Position numbers and translations under genes: made by a program. Under the pieces are notes generated by a model. The model was not told the origin of the DNA. It saw nothing but the letters and a program-made list of their open reading frames with translations, and searched no databases. Below, one piece after another: positions 1 through 10,240 of a stretch of DNA of 64,000 nt; the stretch's first letter is position 1; every line of letters starts with the position of its first letter. Location: contig CACFXU010000003.1 in the NCBI GenBank assembly GCA_902570155.1, forward strand, positions 1 to 64,000. Reading direction: 5' to 3'. Origin of the DNA: an uncultured Alphaproteobacteria bacterium (GTDB taxonomy: Bacteria; Pseudomonadota; Alphaproteobacteria; HIMB59; GCA-002718135).

Positions 1-927
1 ATTTATAAAATGATAAATTACAGAAAGTATTGGAGAAAAAAGAAATATCGAAAAAAATACAATTGTTAAAAAATCTATAATTTTTATAGCTTTGTATTCT
101 TTATGAGGATGAATAAAATTAATTTGATCTATTTCAAAAAAAATTGAACCTTTTAATTTGTAAAAACCAATAAATAAAAAAAATAAACAGATAAAAATTT
201 GTAAAAAACTCAGTAAAATCGCTTTATTAAAATTTAGCTCAAAAAGTGCATATTGATAAATTGCCACTTCAATTGTTGAATACATAGGTCCACCACCTAA
301 TGCCATTACTATTGCAAAACTTAAAAAACAAAGAGAGAATATTATTGAGAACACAGTAAAAAAATTTTGTCTTATATAAGGTATTTCTAATTTAAGAAGA
401 TTGCCAAAAAAAGTAATGTTTAGAGAGCTAGATATTTCATAATATTTTAAAGGAATACTATTTAAGGATTGAAAAAATAATCGGGTTGCAAATGGTGTAT
501 TTAGAAGTATATGAGCAATTAAAATTGCTTTTATTCCAAAAATTGTCTCTATAGATAAATTCTCGTACAAATTAAAATACGAGTTATAAAAACCATTATT
601 TCCAAAGAGTTTAATCACTGCAAACACTATTAAGATTGTCGGTATTACAAAGCAAAAACCACAAAGAGAAATAATAAATTTAATAACTTTTAAATTTTTA
701 TGTCTATTTAATGCTAATGCGAATGGAATAGCTAAAAAACAACTTAATATTGCTGAAAGAAAAGCTTGATATAATGAGAAATAAATTAGACGATGTGTAT
801 ATGAATTTTGAAAAAAATTATAAATTACTTCTAAATCAAAGTTAATTTTTGAAAAAATACCTATGAAAGGCAATACGATTATTAATCCAAAAAAAAATAA
901 TACTGAATAATTATATTTATAATACAA
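1..927 (-). CDS. thiP: Thiamine-type ABC transporter permease (ThiP-like), truncated by the window edge; probable TTG start near 927
   Basis: Manual reverse-strand translation gives an open membrane-protein frame (YKYNYSVLFFFGLIIVLPFIGIFSKINFDLEVIYNFFQNSYTHRLIYFSLYQAFLSAILSCFLAIPFALALNRHK...) directly downstream of thiB. Missing from the ORF track, probably because it lacks an ATG start and runs off the window. Confidence 0.8.
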   Translation of the reverse strand, partial: MYYKYNYSVLFFFGLIIVLPFIGIFSKINFDLEVIYNFFQNSYTHRLIYFSLYQAFLSAILSCFLAIPFALALNRHKNLKVIKFIISLCGFCFVIPTILIVFAVIKLFGNNGFYNSYFNLYENLSIETIFGIKAILIAHILLNTPFATRLFFQSLNSIPLKYYEISSSLNITFFGNLLKLEIPYIRQNFFTVFSIIFSLCFLSFAIVMALGGGPMYSTIEVAIYQYALFELNFNKAILLSFLQIFICLFFLFIGFYKLKGSIFFEIDQINFIHPHKEYKAIKIIDFLTIVFFSIFLFSPILSVIYHFIN

Positions 928-932
928 TTTAT

Positions 933-1916
933 TTATGAGGCATTAAGCCACTCATCAATCCATTTTTCTTTATTCTTATTAATTTCTTTTGGATCCATTT
1001 GAATAAAGTTAGGAATATCTAGTTTATCAAAAGCCTCAGGTAAATCTTTTATATTTCTAATTGGATACATAATATTTGTTGATGGTATGACTGATTGAAA
1101 TTCTTCTGATAACATAAAGTTAAGAAATTTATTTGCTAAATCTTTATTTTGTGAATTATTTAAAATACCTGCAAATTCAATTGTTATATAATTTCCCTCT
1201 TCAAAAGTTGTAGCTAGAATATCATACCTTTCTTCAAACATTATATGTGCGGCTGGAGATGTAGTATAACTTAATACCATGTCAGCTTCTCCTGCCATAA
1301 AAAAATTATAATATGCATCTGTCCATCCTTTGGTAACTGAAATAATTTTTTTATTTAATTTTTTCCATTCATCTCCAGCTTTATCTCCATATAACGCTTT
1401 CATCCAAGTTAATAATCCTAAACCAGGAGTAGATGTTCTCGGGTCTTGAATTACAATTCTAGCATTAGTAGAATTAATTAACTCGTCCATTGATTTTGGA
1501 GGTTTTGCTAAATTTGCTTCATTATACACAAAAGAGAAGTAGCCATAATTATATGGAACAAATTTATTACTTTCCCATTTTAATGGTAAATTAATTAAGT
1601 TGTTTATGTCATTGATATTATGAGTTGTAAAAAGCCCAGATTGTTCGGCTAAATCAAATAAATTCATATCAAGACCTAAAACTATATCTGCCTTAGAAGT
1701 ATCTCCTTCTAAAATAACTTTATTCAATAATGTTGCAGCACTGTCTACAGCAACAAATTCTACATCTGTATTATGTTTTTCTTCAAATATTTTTTCAATT
1801 ATTGGTCCTGGACCCCACTCTGAAACAAAAGAGTCGTATGTATAAATAGTTAGTTTCTCTGCATAGATTGAAAAAGATATAAATAGGGTAGTTAAAAAAA
1901 TTAGTATAGTTTTCAT
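933..1916 (-). CDS. thiB: Thiamine ABC transporter substrate-binding protein
   Basis: Signal peptide and ThiB-like sequence (LTIYTYDSFVSEWGPGPIIEKIFEE); TPP riboswitch immediately upstream. Confidence 0.9.
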   Translation of the reverse strand: MKTILIFLTTLFISFSIYAEKLTIYTYDSFVSEWGPGPIIEKIFEEKHNTDVEFVAVDSAATLLNKVILEGDTSKADIVLGLDMNLFDLAEQSGLFTTHNINDINNLINLPLKWESNKFVPYNYGYFSFVYNEANLAKPPKSMDELINSTNARIVIQDPRTSTPGLGLLTWMKALYGDKAGDEWKKLNKKIISVTKGWTDAYYNFFMAGEADMVLSYTTSPAAHIMFEERYDILATTFEEGNYITIEFAGILNNSQNKDLANKFLNFMLSEEFQSVIPSTNIMYPIRNIKDLPEAFDKLDIPNFIQMDPKEINKNKEKWIDEWLNAS

Positions 1917-1917
1917 G

Positions 1918-1988
1918 TTTCCTCCGCTGGCATTATCCAGATCAGGTTAAAAGGGTATAAATCTCAGCATTTAAGCACCCCTATTTTT
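1918..1988 (-). promoter_or_regulatory. TPP riboswitch (THI element)
   Basis: Reverse complement reads GGGGTGCTTAAATGCTGAGATTTATACCCTTTTAACCTGATCTGGATAATGCCAGCGGAGGAA, containing the conserved CTGAGA, ACCTGATCTGGATAATGCCAGCG and GGAGGAA blocks just before the thiB ATG. Confidence 0.95.
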
Positions 1989-2065
1989 GATTATAATAAA
2001 TATTATTTTAGAAAACAAACATAAAAGATTGTTTTTAGATTATTTATGAATATAACAAATTTTTT

Positions 2066-2142
2066 CGGGGAGTAGCGCAGCCTGGTAGCGCACCTGGTTT
2101 GGGACCAGGGGGTCGAAGGTTCGAATCCTTTCTCCCCGACCA
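2066..2142 (+). tRNA. tRNA-Pro(TGG), CCA encoded
   Basis: Cloverleaf: cggggag...cctggtttgggaccagg...ggttcgaatcc...ctccccgacca; anticodon loop tttggga. Confidence 0.95.
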
Positions 2143-2149
2143 TAGATAA

Positions 2150-3307
2150 ATGTTTAACTTTCATTCAACAGCTAGCTTGATTTTTGGTAATGAAACAGCA
2201 GTTGATTCAACAGATCAAATTGTAAATTTGTTAGGAAAAAATATTTTTGTAATCACTGATGAGGGATTAACAGAATTAGGATTGTACGATAAAACAATTA
2301 AAAAACTTCAATCATACTCAAATATAAATATATTTAATAAAGTTGAGTCTGATCCTTCAAAATCTACTTTATTAAAAGCATTTGATGAAGCAACAGCTTT
2401 CAAATCAACTGGAGTTTTAGGTTTTGGAGGTGGTTCATCTATGGATGTTGCAAAACTTATATCTTTACTTCTTGGGACTAATCAGAATATCGATACAATA
2501 TGGGGGGTTAATAATGCAAAAGGTCCAAGAATACCACTTGTACTAATTCCTACAACAGCAGGAACTGGTTCAGAAGTTACACCAATTTCAATAATTACTA
2601 TGGATGACAAAGAAAAAAAAGGTGTTTCTTCAAAACTTATTTTACCTGATCTTGCTATTTTAGATCCATTATTAACTATTAATCTACCTCCAAATATAAC
2701 TGCATCAACTGGAATAGATGCTATGGTTCATGCAATCGAAGCTTACACTTCTACAAATCCTAACAACAATCCTATTTCAAAAATGTTATCCATAGAAGCA
2801 CTCAAGTTTCTTGGATCATCAATTAAAACTGCTGTATTTGAGGGACATAATATAAATGCCAGATCAAATATGCTATTTGGATCAATGTTAGCAGGTAAAG
2901 CTTTTGCAAATTCTCCAGTAGCAGCAGTACATGCTTTGGCATATCCTATAGGAGGTCTATTTAATATTTCTCATGGACTTTCAAACTCTTTAGTTCTTCC
3001 AAGTGTTATGAAATTCAATTCGATAAATGAAGAAACAAAAAAAAATTACGCTAATCTTGCACCATACGTATTTAAAGATTTAGATAATAGCAAAAGTGAT
3101 GAGATTGTGTGTAACAATTTTATAGATAGTTTAGAAAGTTTGTCTAAAGAACTTAAATTACCATATAGGCTAAGAGATTTAGAAATTCCTGAGGAAGCTT
3201 GCCAGTTGATGGCTAGTGAAGCAATGAAACAAACTAGATTATTAGTTAATAATCCGCGTAAAATTGAAGAATCTGACGCCTTTAATATATACAAATCTGT
3301 TTGGTAA
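2150..3307 (+). CDS. Iron-containing alcohol dehydrogenase
   Basis: [24 protein letters not shown], and metal-site region [12 protein letters not shown]...[13 protein letters not shown]. Confidence 0.9.
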   Translation: MFNFHSTASLIFGNETAVDSTDQIVNLLGKNIFVITDEGLTELGLYDKTIKKLQSYSNINIFNKVESDPSKSTLLKAFDEATAFKSTGVLGFGGGSSMDVAKLISLLLGTNQNIDTIWGVNNAKGPRIPLVLIPTTAGTGSEVTPISIITMDDKEKKGVSSKLILPDLAILDPLLTINLPPNITASTGIDAMVHAIEAYTSTNPNNNPISKMLSIEALKFLGSSIKTAVFEGHNINARSNMLFGSMLAGKAFANSPVAAVHALAYPIGGLFNISHGLSNSLVLPSVMKFNSINEETKKNYANLAPYVFKDLDNSKSDEIVCNNFIDSLESLSKELKLPYRLRDLEIPEEACQLMASEAMKQTRLLVNNPRKIEESDAFNIYKSVW

Positions 3308-3357
3308 GTTTTGTTTACTTATAACTTAATTTACCTATTTAAATAAAATAGATCTTA

Positions 3358-4968
3358 ATGATAAAATCAACAGTTAATCAATTTGCAAATTCTCTTGGGT
3401 TAAACAAAGATGAATATATTCCAGAGGGCAGAGCTTCCTTTTCACTGTTTAAAATTGAAATTCTATCTGGATTAACTGTTGCAATCGCCCTTGTTCCAGA
3501 AGCGATTGCATTTGCTTTTGTAGCAGGTGTAACACCTCTTTCAGGTTTGTACGCAGCTTTTATTGTAGGATTAGTAACTGCAATTTTTGGTGGGAGACCT
3601 GGAATGATTTCGGGAGCAACAGGAGCATTGGCTGTTGTTATGGTTTCATTAGTATCGGAACATGGAGTTCAATATTTATTTGCCACAGTAATACTTATGG
3701 GAATCTTACAATTCCTTGCAGGAATTTTTAAATTAGGAAAATTTATGAGAATGGTTCCTCAACCTGTAATGCTAGGTTTTGTAAACGGGTTAGCTATCGT
3801 AATTGGTTTATCCCAATTACATCAATTTCAAATATATAACTTTGATGGAACATTTACATGGATGTCAGGGGAGGTGCTTACATATTCTTTGGTATTAGTT
3901 TTCTTAACAATGTTAATCATATGGTACTTACCAAGGGTTACTAAATTTATACCATCTACATTAGCTGCAATTCTTCTTGTTACTTTTCTAGTTTTACTTT
4001 TAGATTTACCTGTTCCAAGAGTAGGGGATTTAGCAAGTGTAGCAGGAGGGCTTCCAAATTTTTCTATTCCAACAGTTCCACTTAATTTAGATACTTTTTT
4101 CATTATTTTTCCTTATGCAATTATTTTAGCAGCAATTGGATTAATTGAAAGTCTCTTAACTCTTAATCTAGTAGGAGAAATAACAAACAAAAAGGGTGGG
4201 ACAAGACAAGAATGTTTAGCGCAAGGTGTCGCTAATGGTATCACAGGCTTTTTTGGAGGTATGGGTGGTTGCGCTATGATTGGACAATCAATGATAAATG
4301 TAAAATCAGGAGGCAGAACGAGAATTGCTGGCATATCAGCAGCAATTTTTTTACTAATTTTTATTCTTTATACTTCAAATTTAATTGAACTTATTCCTAT
4401 AGCATCATTAGTAGGGGTTATGTTTATGGTCGTAATTGGAACATTTGCTTGGAATTCACTAAAATTATTATTTGTTGTTCCTCGTTCAGATGCATTGGTA
4501 ATTGTTTTAGTTACCTTAATAACTGTATTAGAAGATTTAGCTGTTGCTGTAGTTGCTGGTGTTATTATTAATGCGTTAGTATTTGCTTGGAAATCTGCTT
4601 CAAGAATTAGAGCAATTGAAAGACAATCGAGAACAGAAAAGGGTGCTAAGGTATATGAAATTGAAGGACCTCTTTTTTTTAGTTCAACTAATAGTTTTTT
4701 AGAAATTTTTAAGCCTGCCGAAGATCCTAATTTAGTAATAATAGATTTTGCAAATTCAAAAGTTATTGATCAATCTGCTTTAAAAGCAATTGAAGATATT
4801 GCAGAAAGATATTCCAAATTAGGAAAACAAGTAAAGTTAAGACATCTTACAAAGGATTGCCACAGCCTTTTAAGAAAAACAGGTCAATTGATAGTTGATA
4901 GTGATGATGATCCTGATTACGGTATAGCTGTAGATTATAGTGTTAAGCTTGGCATATTTGGTAAATAA
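3358..4968 (+). CDS. SulP family anion transporter with C-terminal STAS domain
   Basis: SulP motifs (VALVPEAIAFAFVAGVTPLSGLYAAF) and STAS-like C-terminus (VIIDFANSKVIDQSALKAIEDIAERY). Confidence 0.92.
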   Translation: MIKSTVNQFANSLGLNKDEYIPEGRASFSLFKIEILSGLTVAIALVPEAIAFAFVAGVTPLSGLYAAFIVGLVTAIFGGRPGMISGATGALAVVMVSLVSEHGVQYLFATVILMGILQFLAGIFKLGKFMRMVPQPVMLGFVNGLAIVIGLSQLHQFQIYNFDGTFTWMSGEVLTYSLVLVFLTMLIIWYLPRVTKFIPSTLAAILLVTFLVLLLDLPVPRVGDLASVAGGLPNFSIPTVPLNLDTFFIIFPYAIILAAIGLIESLLTLNLVGEITNKKGGTRQECLAQGVANGITGFFGGMGGCAMIGQSMINVKSGGRTRIAGISAAIFLLIFILYTSNLIELIPIASLVGVMFMVVIGTFAWNSLKLLFVVPRSDALVIVLVTLITVLEDLAVAVVAGVIINALVFAWKSASRIRAIERQSRTEKGAKVYEIEGPLFFSSTNSFLEIFKPAEDPNLVIIDFANSKVIDQSALKAIEDIAERYSKLGKQVKLRHLTKDCHSLLRKTGQLIVDSDDDPDYGIAVDYSVKLGIFGK

Positions 4969-4973
4969 TTAAT

Positions 4974-5423
4974 TTATATTTTACCTTGTAAACTATATTG
5001 TAAAATTTTTACAACTTCATCAGTATTTTTTGTTATAGCATGAGCTGCTGCATCAACTTCTTTTAAAGCATGTTGATGTTCATCACTATGCATTATTATG
5101 AGAGATTTATTCAAGGCTGATGCATACCCTGCATCAAAAGCAGCATTCCATTGTTTATATTTCTCACCAAAACGTACTACAACTATATCTGCTTTTTCAA
5201 TCGAATTTCTAGTTCGTATAGCATTTATTTTGGCTCCTTTGTTATCGTGCCAAAATTTTTTTTCTTCATCACCAAGTATTTTTACACCAACATCATCTGA
5301 TAATTCATGATTGGTAGTCGGGCTTGAAAATTCTATTTCTAAATTCTTAGATTTACATTTATCTATAATCTCATCTCGCCAATTAGAATGAATTTCACCT
5401 GATAAGTAAACTTTTAATTTCAT
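4974..5423 (-). CDS. YtoQ family protein
   Basis: Sequence MKLKVYLSGEIHSNWRDEII...FSSPTTNHELSDDVG...ADIVVVRFGEKYKQWNAAFDAGYA resembles YtoQ. Confidence 0.8.
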   Translation of the reverse strand: MKLKVYLSGEIHSNWRDEIIDKCKSKNLEIEFSSPTTNHELSDDVGVKILGDEEKKFWHDNKGAKINAIRTRNSIEKADIVVVRFGEKYKQWNAAFDAGYASALNKSLIIMHSDEHQHALKEVDAAAHAITKNTDEVVKILQYSLQGKI

Positions 5424-5431
5424 TTTTTAAA

Positions 5432-6202
5432 TTAACCTAAATATGCTGCAGTTAATACTGGAAAACTTGTAAATCCGAAATTACCTACTTTTTCAGATTT
5501 ATTTAATTGTTTTTTCCAATCATCTACTTTGTCTTCTGAAACACCTTGGCTTAAAGCAAACTTACTTAACATAGTTTCATAAAAAATTGCTGGTGAATTA
5601 TTATCTCTATTTGTAATTAAATACGATAAATTTTGAGAACTTATATTTTTATACCCAAGTTTTTTTAATTTACCATTTAAATCAAGTGGAAGCATTTGGT
5701 GAAAACAATGGGCTCTAAATGCCTCATGAATAAGATCATTAATTTCTTTTTCTGGTCCATAAAATCTAAAATAGTCCCAGAGAATTGAGACGTTAACAAA
5801 TTTAGAATTAGTTTTAGAAATTCTTTTTATTTCTTTTAAGGACGTATCTATATCTTTGATATATTCTAATGTTTGAGTAGCTGTAATTTTATCACATGAA
5901 GCATCTTCTATATTGATTTCATCGGCTGTAGTACAAATAAGTTCCACATTACTTTGATCTTTACATTTATCGCTTGCAACATCTAACTGATCTTGACTGG
6001 GATCAATTCCTATTACTTTGCCTTGTTCTCCAATAGATAATGAAATTTCTTGGACTAAATGACCACCACCACAACCAATATCGATAACAGTTTCATTAGT
6101 CTCTAAATTTAGGGCATTTACAATAGCTAGTCTTCGTGAAACTCCAGCATAACCGTTCGCTATTTTTTGTTGAATAATACTAGTTTCATTATCAAATTTC
6201 AT
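5432..6202 (-). CDS. SAM-dependent methyltransferase, class I
   Basis: Motif I VIDIGCGGGHLVQEI, GKVIGIDPSQDQL. Confidence 0.85.
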   Translation of the reverse strand: MKFDNETSIIQQKIANGYAGVSRRLAIVNALNLETNETVIDIGCGGGHLVQEISLSIGEQGKVIGIDPSQDQLDVASDKCKDQSNVELICTTADEINIEDASCDKITATQTLEYIKDIDTSLKEIKRISKTNSKFVNVSILWDYFRFYGPEKEINDLIHEAFRAHCFHQMLPLDLNGKLKKLGYKNISSQNLSYLITNRDNNSPAIFYETMLSKFALSQGVSEDKVDDWKKQLNKSEKVGNFGFTSFPVLTAAYLG

Positions 6203-6251
6203 TTTATTATTTTTCTTATATATTTTTTAGTTATATAAAAAATATATATAA

Positions 6252-6662
6252 ATGGAATATCAAATAACAAAAATATTAATTATTTCTTTTTTTAGCTCGA
6301 TTTTAATTTCGTTATTTTTAAACACAAGATATTTTATTTTTTTCAAAAAATTTTCAAAAAATAAAAAAATCTTATTAAATATATTTATTTATTCTTTTTC
6401 TTCTTTGATATTGATTTTTATTAATTATTTGTTGAGTTTAAATGGATTAACTTCTTTAATAATTTTTAATGCTGCAATTATTACACTTATATACTTTGAA
6501 TTAGCACTATATTTAGAAAAAGTTTTTTGGGATGATTTTCTAGGAAATTCACTCCCTAAATCAATCAATATGCTTATTAGTTTTGTTGTAATGATGAATT
6601 TTGGTTATTTTACTCTTATGTTTTACATAAAGATTTTAGATATTGATTATTTTGTCACATAA
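6252..6662 (+). CDS. Small multi-pass membrane protein of unknown function
   Basis: 136-aa ORF with several hydrophobic segments; no recognised family. Confidence 0.55.
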   Translation: MEYQITKILIISFFSSILISLFLNTRYFIFFKKFSKNKKILLNIFIYSFSSLILIFINYLLSLNGLTSLIIFNAAIITLIYFELALYLEKVFWDDFLGNSLPKSINMLISFVVMMNFGYFTLMFYIKILDIDYFVT

Positions 6663-6752
6663 ATATCATTGTAAATTAATATACAAAATACTTACAATTT
6701 TTATGAAATAATATTTTCATATTAATAAAATATTTATTATTAATAATTTAGC

Positions 6753-7451
6753 ATGAATAAAGTTTTGTTTGTATTGCATCAAAAAACTTCAGTTCCAGGA
6801 GATGTAGGAAATAAATTTAGAGATAGGGGATATGTTGCTGAAATATGTAGACCACCTTTAGGTGAAGAACTTCCTTTAAATATTAATCAATACTCAGCAA
6901 TAGTTGTATTTGGTGCACCAGGAAGCATAAACGATGAAGATGAATATATAAATAAAGAATTAGAATGGATAAACAAAGTTATAAAAACTGACATTCCTTA
7001 TCTTGGAATTTGTTTTGGCGCACAGTTATTAGCTAAATGTTTAGGTTCAGAAATAACAACTAATAAAGACGGGCTTTCAGAAATTGGTTTTTATAAAATT
7101 GAACCAACTGAAAATGCAAAAAATCTTTTTAATTCTCAAAAGATTTTTTTTCAATTCCATTCTGAAGGATTTTCCCTTCCTACAGGCTGTGAGTTATTAG
7201 CAAGGGGTGATATTTTTAATAATCAAGCTTTTAAATATCAAAATTGTTATGCGCTACAATTTCATCCAGAAGTAAATTTTAAACTTCATATGAGATGGCT
7301 GTATTTAGTTTTATTAAAAAATCCTAAAAAATTATTCGTCAAAGGTGCTCAAAATATATTTATTCAACTTTATTATCGTTATAAATATAATAAGAATATA
7401 TCAAATTGGTTAGATTCATTTTTAGATCAGTATTTTTTAAAAAAAACTTAA
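6753..7451 (+). CDS. Class I glutamine amidotransferase-like protein
   Basis: Nucleophile elbow LGICFGAQLLAK and catalytic HPE in LQFHPEVNF. Confidence 0.88.
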   Translation: MNKVLFVLHQKTSVPGDVGNKFRDRGYVAEICRPPLGEELPLNINQYSAIVVFGAPGSINDEDEYINKELEWINKVIKTDIPYLGICFGAQLLAKCLGSEITTNKDGLSEIGFYKIEPTENAKNLFNSQKIFFQFHSEGFSLPTGCELLARGDIFNNQAFKYQNCYALQFHPEVNFKLHMRWLYLVLLKNPKKLFVKGAQNIFIQLYYRYKYNKNISNWLDSFLDQYFLKKT

Positions 7452-7463
7452 ATGCTAATATAA

Positions 7464-8222
7464 GTGAAAATTAAAAACCTATATTTTTCACCTGTAAAAT
7501 CTCTTTCTTTTAATAATGTTGATAACTTAGAGATAATTAAAAATATTGGTATAAAAAATGATCGAATATTTGCTTTCACTAATAATCTTAATCTTAAAGA
7601 TATAGAATTAATAAAAAATAATCCTTTAAAACGAGAAATATACAAATTTTTATCATTAAAAAAATATCCTGAGTTAAATCAATATAATTTTTTATTAGAA
7701 GATAATTTTTTAATACTAGAATTTGAAAATAAAATAATTTTAAAAACAGATATTGATAATCAACATGAAGTAAAAATCCTATGTAGTAAACTTGAGGGTA
7801 TTTTACCAAATATAAATAAAATTAATTTATTAAAAGATAGAGTGAATCCTTTTTTTGATACAATGCCCAATAAATCAATATCATTAATAAATTTAAACAG
7901 TATTAAAGACTTTGAAAACCTATCTAATCTTCAAGTTGAACATGAGCGTTTTAGAGGAAATATATATGTAGAAGATTTAGATAAATGGGAAGAAAGGAAG
8001 CTAGTAGGTAAAGTTTTATCAATTAATAATTTAAAATTTAAAGTAATTAAAGAAATTCCCAGATGTTCAGCAACCAATATAAAACCCAAAACTTCTGATA
8101 TAAATCTTAATATTCCTTTAAAATTAAAAAAAATATACAACCATATAAATTTAGGAATATATTTAGATCCTTTAAATGATGGTAAAATAAATAAAGGTGA
8201 TCTTATAAAAATTAATGAATAA
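7464..8222 (+). CDS. MOSC domain protein (GTG start)
   Basis: Begins VKIKNLYFSPVKSLSF; MOSC-like ERFRGNIYV...IPRCSATNIKP. Confidence 0.8.
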   Translation: MKIKNLYFSPVKSLSFNNVDNLEIIKNIGIKNDRIFAFTNNLNLKDIELIKNNPLKREIYKFLSLKKYPELNQYNFLLEDNFLILEFENKIILKTDIDNQHEVKILCSKLEGILPNINKINLLKDRVNPFFDTMPNKSISLINLNSIKDFENLSNLQVEHERFRGNIYVEDLDKWEERKLVGKVLSINNLKFKVIKEIPRCSATNIKPKTSDINLNIPLKLKKIYNHINLGIYLDPLNDGKINKGDLIKINE

Positions 8223-9339
8223 ATTCTTATTAAATCATTCAGAAAAACTTACAGGATATCTATTAATTGTTCCTGCTGTTTTAATAATCAGTCTATTTGG
8301 AATTTTTCCTGTTTTTTTTGGAATGTACATGAGTGTACACAAGTGGAAAGTTTTTAAAGGGAGATTTTTAGGATTTGAAAATTACCAAAGAATACTTGGA
8401 GACATACCAGCTTTTTGGTTATTTGTTTTAGGATTATTATTATTGATATTGAGTTATGGATTGTGGAGTGAATTTAAAAATAGAGTAAAAAATAAAATCT
8501 ATTTAGCATTTTTATCTGTAGCAATATTAATTATTGGAATAATATTAATTAATATCAACTGGGAAAAAATGCTTCTAACAGGTGATGAAGACTATCTTTA
8601 CTCTCTAATTTATACTTTTTATTATTCGTTTTTCACTATAATTTTTGAGGTTGGATTAGGATTAATAATAGCATTTGCTTTGTACCAAAAATTAGCTGGT
8701 AAACAATTCTTTCAAATGATTTTACTATTTCCTTACATTACTCCAGCAGTAATGGGTGCTGCTGTATTTTTTTTAATATTTGGTAAAGCTGAAAATTCTT
8801 TTTTAAATCAGCTAATAGGAATATTTGGTTTTGAGCCTCAAATGTGGTTATTTGATAAAAGACCTATTACCGAAGTTTTATTTGGTATAAAAATAGAAGG
8901 CCTACTAGCTGGACCAAGTTTAGCTCTAATGTCATCAATCATATATGGAATATGGTCTTATACTGGCTACTATGCAATAATTTTACTTGCGGGTTTATCA
9001 ATTATACCCTCTGATTTATATGAAGCTGCAAAAGCAGAGGGAGCTAGTAGATGGCAAACATTTATTAAAATTACCATACCATTATTAATGCCTATTATAT
9101 TTTTTCTAATGTTGACTGGTTTTATAAATACCTTTCAAGCTTTCAATAGTATTTTTGTTATGCAAACTTCTTCTGCTGGAGATACAATGGATGTTGTTAC
9201 AATAGAAATTTTTGATCATTTTTGGGGTAGAGTGAAATATGGTTATGCTGCAGCTGAAGGAGTAATTTTATTTATTCTTCTAAATATTTTAGCAATATCG
9301 CAATATGTAATTTTTAGAAAAAGGTTAAGCTATGACTAG
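8215..9339 (+). CDS. Carbohydrate ABC transporter permease (MalF/UgpA type)
   Basis: EAA loop DLYEAAKAEGASRWQTFIKITIPLLMPI; many transmembrane segments. Confidence 0.9.
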   Translation: MNKFLLNHSEKLTGYLLIVPAVLIISLFGIFPVFFGMYMSVHKWKVFKGRFLGFENYQRILGDIPAFWLFVLGLLLLILSYGLWSEFKNRVKNKIYLAFLSVAILIIGIILININWEKMLLTGDEDYLYSLIYTFYYSFFTIIFEVGLGLIIAFALYQKLAGKQFFQMILLFPYITPAVMGAAVFFLIFGKAENSFLNQLIGIFGFEPQMWLFDKRPITEVLFGIKIEGLLAGPSLALMSSIIYGIWSYTGYYAIILLAGLSIIPSDLYEAAKAEGASRWQTFIKITIPLLMPIIFFLMLTGFINTFQAFNSIFVMQTSSAGDTMDVVTIEIFDHFWGRVKYGYAAAEGVILFILLNILAISQYVIFRKRLSYD

Positions 9340-10177
9340 AATTATTAATGCTGAAACAAGGATACCTTATTTAATTTTATTAATAGTTTTTATTATTTCA
9401 ATTTACCCATTTTTTTACATGATATCCACATCTTTGATGACAGCTGGGGAAGCATCAAATCAATATTTATTTCCAAAAAAATTGATGTTTGAAAATTATT
9501 ATGAAGTGTGGACATCTAATAGATTTCAACGTTATACATTTAATAGTTTAATAATTAGTTCAATAATTGTCATTGGTGTTTTATTAACTAGTATTCCAGC
9601 AGCATACTCTTTTGCTAAAATAGAATTCCCATTTAAAAATATAATATTCTACATGTTGTTACTTTCATTAATGATTCCTGAAATCATTACATTATTACCT
9701 CATTTATTAATTATTAGAGGGGAAATTATTCCATTGCCATTTGGACCTTCTTGGATGAATAGTCTTCAAGGTTTAACAGTTCCATTTATGGGAAATATTT
9801 TTGTAATTTTCTTATTAAGACAATATTTCAAAAAGATACCAAATGAATTATGGGATGCTGCAAGACTAGATGGATCTTCTCATTTAAATTTTTTACTCAA
9901 GGTAGTAATCCCAATGAGTAAACCTATTATTGTGACAGTCTCTTTATTTACCTTTATTATAGCATGGAATAGTTTTGCTTGGCCTTTGCTTATATTAACT
10001 AGAGATGATTGGTATCCTGTAACAGTTTCTATCTATAGTTTTGTGAGAGAAGTAGGACCTAATTTTAATTTATTGATGGCTGCTTGCTTAATTGCAATTT
10101 TTCCAATTTTAGTATTATACTTTTTTACTCAGAAGTTATTCATAGAAAGTATATCAAACTTTGGATTAAAAGAATAA
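9332..10177 (+). CDS. Carbohydrate ABC transporter permease (MalG/UgpE type)
   Basis: EAA loop ELWDAARLDGSSHLNFLLKVVIPMSKPI. Confidence 0.9.
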   Translation: MTRIINAETRIPYLILLIVFIISIYPFFYMISTSLMTAGEASNQYLFPKKLMFENYYEVWTSNRFQRYTFNSLIISSIIVIGVLLTSIPAAYSFAKIEFPFKNIIFYMLLLSLMIPEIITLLPHLLIIRGEIIPLPFGPSWMNSLQGLTVPFMGNIFVIFLLRQYFKKIPNELWDAARLDGSSHLNFLLKVVIPMSKPIIVTVSLFTFIIAWNSFAWPLLILTRDDWYPVTVSIYSFVREVGPNFNLLMAACLIAIFPILVLYFFTQKLFIESISNFGLKE

Positions 10178-10240
10178 ATCAGTAAATTTTTTGTAACAAA
10201 ACTTTAATTTTACCTCTATATTAATTAATATTTTTACGGG

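Noticed and set aside
3046-3294. Antisense ORF inside the Fe-ADH gene (likewise 3828-4103, 4113-4334, 5098-5310, 7448-7645, 7594-7809, 7931-8140)
   Set aside because: Fully shadowed by well-supported genes on the other strand; low-complexity sequence with no recognisable family.
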